43,264 bases of DNA from Cobetia crustatorum (GTDB lineage: Bacteria; Pseudomonadota; Gammaproteobacteria; Pseudomonadales; Halomonadaceae). The translations under genes were made by a program, and so were the position numbers. The stretch covers positions 1 to 43,264 of the forward strand of contig NZ_JEMF01000023.1 of the NCBI RefSeq assembly GCF_000591415.1. The letters run 5' to 3'. Positions within the stretch are counted from its first letter, which is position 1. Each line of letters opens with the position of its first letter. The notes beneath the pieces were generated by a model. It was not told the DNA's origin. It saw only the letters and a program-made list of their open reading frames with translations, and ran no database searches. Positions 38,747 to 43,264 of this stretch are shown piece by piece.

Positions 38747-38778
38747 TGCCAGTCACGAGAAATATCCCGTGACTGGCA
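38747..38778 (-). terminator. Hairpin after the RND operon
   Basis: A perfect 11-bp stem (tgccagtcacg with cgtgactggca) with a 10-base loop lies about 80 bases after the RND pump stop on the minus strand. There is no T run, so termination strength is uncertain. Confidence 0.5.
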
Positions 38779-38856
38779 TGGCAGTGTTGCCAGTGGGGAG
38801 TCAATGTCAGAGCACCTGTTGCTCCGATGACGCCCGCGTCTGAAGGCAATGATCTG

Positions 38857-41800
38857 CTACTTAGTCATCACCTTGGTGTCGGTCGTGACTTCATCGTCAA
38901 TATTGCCCTGACTCTCTGTACGCTTCTCGACCATCTTTCGGATGCCGACATAGAACAGTGGCGTCAACAACAGTCCGAAGAAAGTGACGCCGATCATGCC
39001 GGAGAATACCGCCACACCCATTGCTTGACGCATTTCACTGCCTGCGCCAGAGGCGAGTACCAGCGGAATCACACCGGCGGTAAAGGCGACCGAGGTCATC
39101 AGGATGGGGCGTAGGCGCAGACGACATGCTGTCAGTACGGCATCCAGGCGACTCTGACCTTCATGCTGCTGCTCACGGGCGAACTCGACCAGCAGGATGG
39201 CGTTCTTGCAGGCCAATGCTACCAGCACAATCAATCCGATCCGCGTGAAGATATTGTTGTCGCCCCCCGTCAGCCAGACGCCTGCGAGTGCTGATAGCAA
39301 CGTCATCGGCACGATCAGGATGATTGCCAGCGGCAAAGACCAGCTTTCGTACTGCGCCGCCAGTACCAGGAATACCAGTAGCACCACCAGCGGGAAGATA
39401 TAGATCATGGTATTGCCGGCCAACACCTGCTGGTAGGTCACTTCTGTCCATTCGTAGCCGATGCCCTGTGGCAGGTTACTGGCCAGCACCTTCTCCATCG
39501 CGGTCTTGGCCTGATCGGTCGAGATGCCCGGTGCCGGTGAGCCATTGATGTCCGCACTGATATAGGTGTTGTAGTGCATCACGCGGTCCGGCCCGGTGGT
39601 CGGCGTCACCTTGACGAAACTACCCAACGGGATCATGCGACCGTTTTCACTACGTACCTTGAGATTGCGGATATCGTCCGGGTCGAGGCGAGCGGTCGGC
39701 TCGGCCTGAGCACGCACCTGATAGGTTCGCCCGAAGCGGTTGAAATCATTCACGTACAGCGAACCCATGTAGACCTGCAGCGTCTCGAAGGCGCGTTCCA
39801 ATGGGATGCCCATGATCATCGCCTGCTCGCGGTCGATATCAATGTCGAACTGCGGCACCTGGATACGGAAGCTGGAGTAGACGCTACTCAGGCTCGGGTC
39901 GGCGTTGCCTTTGGCAGTAATGGTCTGCACGGCACCAAACAGCGCTTCGAAGCCCTTGTTGCCACGGTCTTCCAGCTGCAGCTTGAAGCCACCGGTGGTA
40001 CCTAGCCCCAGAATCGGCGGCGGTGGGAACACGGCCACGAAAGCTTCATCGATGCCCGAGAACTTGCGGTTCAGCTCGGCGGCGATGGCCTGTGCTGAAA
40101 GCTCCGGTGATTGGCGGTCTTCGAAGCTGTCCAGTGGCGTGAAGACAATGCCCGAGTTGGACGTGTTGACGAAGCCGTTCACCGATAGGCCCGGGAAGGC
40201 GACAGTGTGTGCGACGCCTGGTGTTTCCAGTGCCAGTTTCTGCATCTCGTCGACGACTTCACTGGTGCGGTCGAGGCTGGCGGCGTCCGGTAATTGGGCC
40301 ATGGCAACCAGATATTGCTTGTCTTGCCCCGGAATGAAGCCGCCAGGCACGCTATCGAACAGCTTGCCGGTCGCGCCGAGCAGCACGACGTAGAGCAGGC
40401 CAACCACGAGGCCGAAGCGCAGCAGTTTCTTGATCAGACCAGTGTAGCCGTTGGACATGGCATTGAAGGCACGGTTGAACGGAGCAAACAGCCAGCGCCC
40501 GAACAGGCCATCGATGGCGCGCGTCAACCAGTCAGGTTTGCTGCCGTGCGGCTTGAGCAACAGGGCGGCCAGTGCCGGTGACAGCGTCAGTGAGTTGAAG
40601 GCCGAGATGATCGTCGAGATGGTGATGGTCAGTGCGAACTGCTTGTAGAACTGGCCGCTAAGGCCGCTGATGAAGGCGGTCGGCACGAACACCGCCGTCA
40701 ACACCAGGGCGATGGCGATGATCGGGCCGGTCACCTCGCGCATGGCGATCTGGGTCGCCTCGATGGGGGCATGGCCCAACTCGATGTTTCGCTCGACGTT
40801 CTCGACCACCACGATGGCATCATCGACCACGATGCCGATGGCCAATACCAACCCGAACAGTGACAGGGTGTTGATGGACACGCCCATCAGCTGCATGACT
40901 GCAAAGGTCCCGATCAGCGAGACCGGTACGGCGATCAGCGGGATGATCGAGGCACGCCAGGTCTGCAGGAACAGAATCACCACGATCACGACCAGCAGAA
41001 TGGCCTCAAACAGCGTATCGATGACCGCCTCGATGGAGCCACGCACGAACACGGTCGGATCATAGACGATGTCGTAGCTGACGCCTTCGGGGAAGTTCTC
41101 GGACAGCTCACTCATGCGGGCGCGTACGGAATCGGATAACGCGATGGCGTTGGAGCCGGGGCGCTGGAATATCGGCAAGGCGACAGCATCCTTGCCATCG
41201 AGCTGAGCACGCAGCGAGTAGCTATCAGCCCCGAGTTCGACACGTGCCACGTCGCCGAGGCGGGTGATGCGGCCATTATCATCGACGCGGATGACGATAT
41301 CCTGGAACTCATCGACGCTTTCCAGACGACCACGCACATTGAGCAGACGCTGGAACTGGTTGGCATTCGGAGAAGGCTGCGCACCGAGTGAACCGGCGGC
41401 GACCTGCTGGTTCTGGGCGCGTAGCGAGCTGATTACGTCACCGGCAGACAGGCCGCGAGCGGCGACGGCGTCAGGGTCCAGCCACACGCGCATGGCGTAT
41501 TCGCCAGCACCGAACAGGCGGGCATCGCCGACACCATCGAGACGGGCGAGATTGTCCTTGATGTTGAGACGCGCGTAGTTGGAGAGCCACAGCTGGTCAT
41601 AGCGACCATCCGGCGATGTCAGGTGAACCACCATCGTCAGATTGGGTGAGGCCTTCTCGGTGGTGATGCCGAGCTGCTGAACTTCCTGAGGCAGGCGAGG
41701 CGTGGCACGTGCCACACGGTTTTGCACCTGTACCTGTGCCTTATCGAGATCGGTGCCCAGCGCGAAGGTCACGGTCAACGTCAGATTGCCGTCGGCGGTC

Positions 41801-42051
41801 GCCTGGGAGTCCATGTACAGCATGCTCTCGACGCCGGTAATTTCCTGCTCCAATGGCGTAGCCACGGTGCTACCGATGACTTCCGGGTTGGCACCCGGAT
41901 AGTTGGCGCGCACCACTACGGTCGGTGGTACGACTTCGGGATACTCGGAGATCGGCAGCTGAAACAGCGACAGCATTCCCGAGATCACGATCAGAATTGA
42001 CAGTACCGCGGCAAAGACCGGCCGCTTGATGAAAAAGCTGGAGATGTTCAC
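38857..42051 (-). CDS. RND multidrug efflux pump, HAE1 family (MexF/OqxB-like)
   Basis: A 1064-aa inner-membrane proton-driven efflux pump of typical HAE1 length. TM1 begins at FFIKRPVFAAVLSILIVISG. The proton-relay pair in TM4 is D410-D411 in GIVVDDAIVVVENVERN. Two large periplasmic loops and a second six-helix half (LPLAIILIVPMTLLSALAGVW, then NAILLVEFAREQ) follow the AcrB plan. The GTG start overlaps the adaptor stop by four bases (GTGA), so the pair is an operon. No outer-membrane channel gene follows, so a TolC-like partner must be encoded elsewhere. Substrates are unknown. Confidence 0.95.
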   Translation of the reverse strand: MNISSFFIKRPVFAAVLSILIVISGMLSLFQLPISEYPEVVPPTVVVRANYPGANPEVIGSTVATPLEQEITGVESMLYMDSQATADGNLTLTVTFALGTDLDKAQVQVQNRVARATPRLPQEVQQLGITTEKASPNLTMVVHLTSPDGRYDQLWLSNYARLNIKDNLARLDGVGDARLFGAGEYAMRVWLDPDAVAARGLSAGDVISSLRAQNQQVAAGSLGAQPSPNANQFQRLLNVRGRLESVDEFQDIVIRVDDNGRITRLGDVARVELGADSYSLRAQLDGKDAVALPIFQRPGSNAIALSDSVRARMSELSENFPEGVSYDIVYDPTVFVRGSIEAVIDTLFEAILLVVIVVILFLQTWRASIIPLIAVPVSLIGTFAVMQLMGVSINTLSLFGLVLAIGIVVDDAIVVVENVERNIELGHAPIEATQIAMREVTGPIIAIALVLTAVFVPTAFISGLSGQFYKQFALTITISTIISAFNSLTLSPALAALLLKPHGSKPDWLTRAIDGLFGRWLFAPFNRAFNAMSNGYTGLIKKLLRFGLVVGLLYVVLLGATGKLFDSVPGGFIPGQDKQYLVAMAQLPDAASLDRTSEVVDEMQKLALETPGVAHTVAFPGLSVNGFVNTSNSGIVFTPLDSFEDRQSPELSAQAIAAELNRKFSGIDEAFVAVFPPPPILGLGTTGGFKLQLEDRGNKGFEALFGAVQTITAKGNADPSLSSVYSSFRIQVPQFDIDIDREQAMIMGIPLERAFETLQVYMGSLYVNDFNRFGRTYQVRAQAEPTARLDPDDIRNLKVRSENGRMIPLGSFVKVTPTTGPDRVMHYNTYISADINGSPAPGISTDQAKTAMEKVLASNLPQGIGYEWTEVTYQQVLAGNTMIYIFPLVVLLVFLVLAAQYESWSLPLAIILIVPMTLLSALAGVWLTGGDNNIFTRIGLIVLVALACKNAILLVEFAREQQHEGQSRLDAVLTACRLRLRPILMTSVAFTAGVIPLVLASGAGSEMRQAMGVAVFSGMIGVTFFGLLLTPLFYVGIRKMVEKRTESQGNIDDEVTTDTKVMTK

Positions 42052-43264
42052 GTACGGCCTCCAGCAGCTTGGCGGTCAGCCTCGGCCAGTGGAGCAGCGT
42101 CCTGATCGTTGCTCTGGCTGATTTTATTTGTTTCGCTCATCTTGAGGCGTGAAATACGCTCAGCGAGTGCCTTGAGCTCACCGTCATCTTGCATCTCGAC
42201 GAGCTTGGGTGTGATCGGCATGCCCGGGCCTGCCTTGGCAGGGCCGCTCGCCAATACACGATCGCCCGCCGCTAGTCCCCCAATGACCGCACGCAGTGGG
42301 CCAAAGCGTGGGCCAGTGGTGATGCCACGGTAGGTCAAGGTGTTGTCCTCGCCCACCACCAGCACGAATTCGCGATCCAGGTCAGTCCCGATGGCACGTT
42401 CTGGAATCAGCACCGCCTCATGAATTTCAGGTGAGGCGATGCGCAGACGGGCAAAGGCCCCCGGTCGTAGCGCAGGGCTATCGGCATTGAAGGTTGCCCC
42501 GACACGCAGGGTGCCGGTGTCGATATCCACGCTGTTGTCGATGAAGTCGAGCTCACCGCGAAAGGGGAAGTCATCCTGACCGGCCAGCTGCAGTTCTACC
42601 GGCAGATGATCACCGGCAGCAACGTCGGCGAAGTCACGATTCCAGGTCAGCTCGCTGATGTCGACATAGGCATCCAGCTGGCGAGTTTCTACCAGCGTGG
42701 TCAATATGCTCTGCCCAGCTTCGACGATATTGCCGCGCGTGATGCGCGCATCTGACAGGCGGCCGTCGATGGGAGCACGAATCAGCGCGTAATCAAGATC
42801 CAGGCGTGCGCGGGCCAGTTGAGCCTGAGCTGCCTTGAGTTGGGCGCTGAGGCCAGCGGCATTGGAGCTGCGGGAGTCGGCTTCTTCGCGAGAGATCAGG
42901 TTGCGCTTGACCAGGCTGGCGGCGCGACCGGATTCACTGCGCGCGTTGGTCAGCAGCGCCTGGCCACGTGCGACCTCGGCTTCAAGACGCTTGACCTCGG
43001 CCTCGAAAGGACGTTTGTCGAGACGTACCAAGGGTGTGCCAGCAGTGACCTGACTGCCTTCAGTGAACAGCACTTCTTCCACTTCACCGCTGACACGCGG
43101 GCGCAGCTGAACACGCTGGGGTGATTCCAGGCGCGTGGTGTAGGTGTGCCAGGCCGCGACGGACTGTGCCTTGGCAGCGACCACTTCCATGGGCGGCGGA
43201 GTTTGTTGAGCGCTAGCCGCTTCTTCATTATCGCCGTCACTGCAGGCGCTGAGCGCCAGTAGGC
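42048..43264 (-). CDS. RND periplasmic adaptor lipoprotein (MexE/AcrA-like), cut by the window end
   Basis: Membrane-fusion subunit that couples the RND pump to an outer-membrane channel (404 aa in the window). Segments in order are the beta-strand opening YTTRLESPQRVQLRPRVSGEV, the lipoyl half (VLFTEGSQVTAGTPLVRLD), a helical hairpin, the second lipoyl half (IRAPIDGRLSDARITRGNIV), the beta-barrel (GTLRVGATFNADS) and a membrane-proximal domain. An ATG at 43190 is not the true start: the frame continues upstream to the window edge with LLALSAC followed by SDGDNEEA. That is a lipobox, so the mature protein is a lipoprotein starting at that cysteine. The start codon lies beyond 43264. Confidence 0.92.
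   Translation of the reverse strand, partial: LLALSACSDGDNEEAASAQQTPPPMEVVAAKAQSVAAWHTYTTRLESPQRVQLRPRVSGEVEEVLFTEGSQVTAGTPLVRLDKRPFEAEVKRLEAEVARGQALLTNARSESGRAASLVKRNLISREEADSRSSNAAGLSAQLKAAQAQLARARLDLDYALIRAPIDGRLSDARITRGNIVEAGQSILTTLVETRQLDAYVDISELTWNRDFADVAAGDHLPVELQLAGQDDFPFRGELDFIDNSVDIDTGTLRVGATFNADSPALRPGAFARLRIASPEIHEAVLIPERAIGTDLDREFVLVVGEDNTLTYRGITTGPRFGPLRAVIGGLAAGDRVLASGPAKAGPGMPITPKLVEMQDDGELKALAERISRLKMSETNKISQSNDQDAAPLAEADRQAAGGRT

Overview
The window looks like chromosome from a halophilic gammaproteobacterium of the Halomonadaceae (Halomonas/Cobetia type). The reasons are the GC-rich coding sequence, a Lap-type biofilm adhesin locus, the split aruF/aruG arginine succinyltransferase genes, FabV, and frequent TTG/GTG starts. 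The species assignment is inference. No tRNA, rRNA, CRISPR, IS element or phage gene was seen.

Layout. (1) 1-13.8 kb, + strand: a complete Lap system in the order lapA (3' part of a giant VCBS/VWA/RTX adhesin), lapB and lapC (type I exporter), lapE (TolC-like pore), lapD (c-di-GMP receptor) and lapG (periplasmic protease that releases the adhesin). (2) 13.9-15.9 kb: a small minus-strand hypothetical gene and fabV. (3) 16.0-23.7 kb, + strand: a GlxA/ArgR-type AraC regulator followed by the arginine succinyltransferase genes astC-aruF-aruG-astD-astB, with no astE. (4) 23.8-32.9 kb: an MFS transporter divergent from a LysR regulator, then a cassette of ethanolamine-type permease, glutamine-synthetase-like ligase, aldehyde dehydrogenase, iron alcohol dehydrogenase and class I glutamine amidotransferase. 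Read together, the cassette spells a gamma-glutamylation route for ethanolamine or a similar amino alcohol: uptake, glutamylation, oxidation of alcohol to aldehyde to acid, then release of glutamate and glycine. This is the most interesting system here. (5) 33.4-38.2 kb, + strand: a molybdenum hydroxylase (iorA, Tat-exported iorB) with its cofactor factors xdhC and a MocA-like cytidylyltransferase. (6) 38.3-43.3 kb, minus strand: a small hypothetical gene and an RND efflux operon (adaptor lipoprotein, cut by the window end, plus pump).

Seven genes are interrupted: lapA (+1), lapE (in-frame TAG), lapD, lapG, the MFS gene, the permease and the amidotransferase (each -1). All five -1 events are repaired by adding one G on the coding strand, four of them in a G run, and the conserved motifs continue on both sides. 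That points to sequencing or assembly error more than to real gene decay, although the two cannot be separated from this sequence alone. The broken genes are annotated over their full inferred length.

Many genes end in long RNA hairpins. Several lack a U-tract, and their imperfect pairs are G-U only in the sense-strand RNA.
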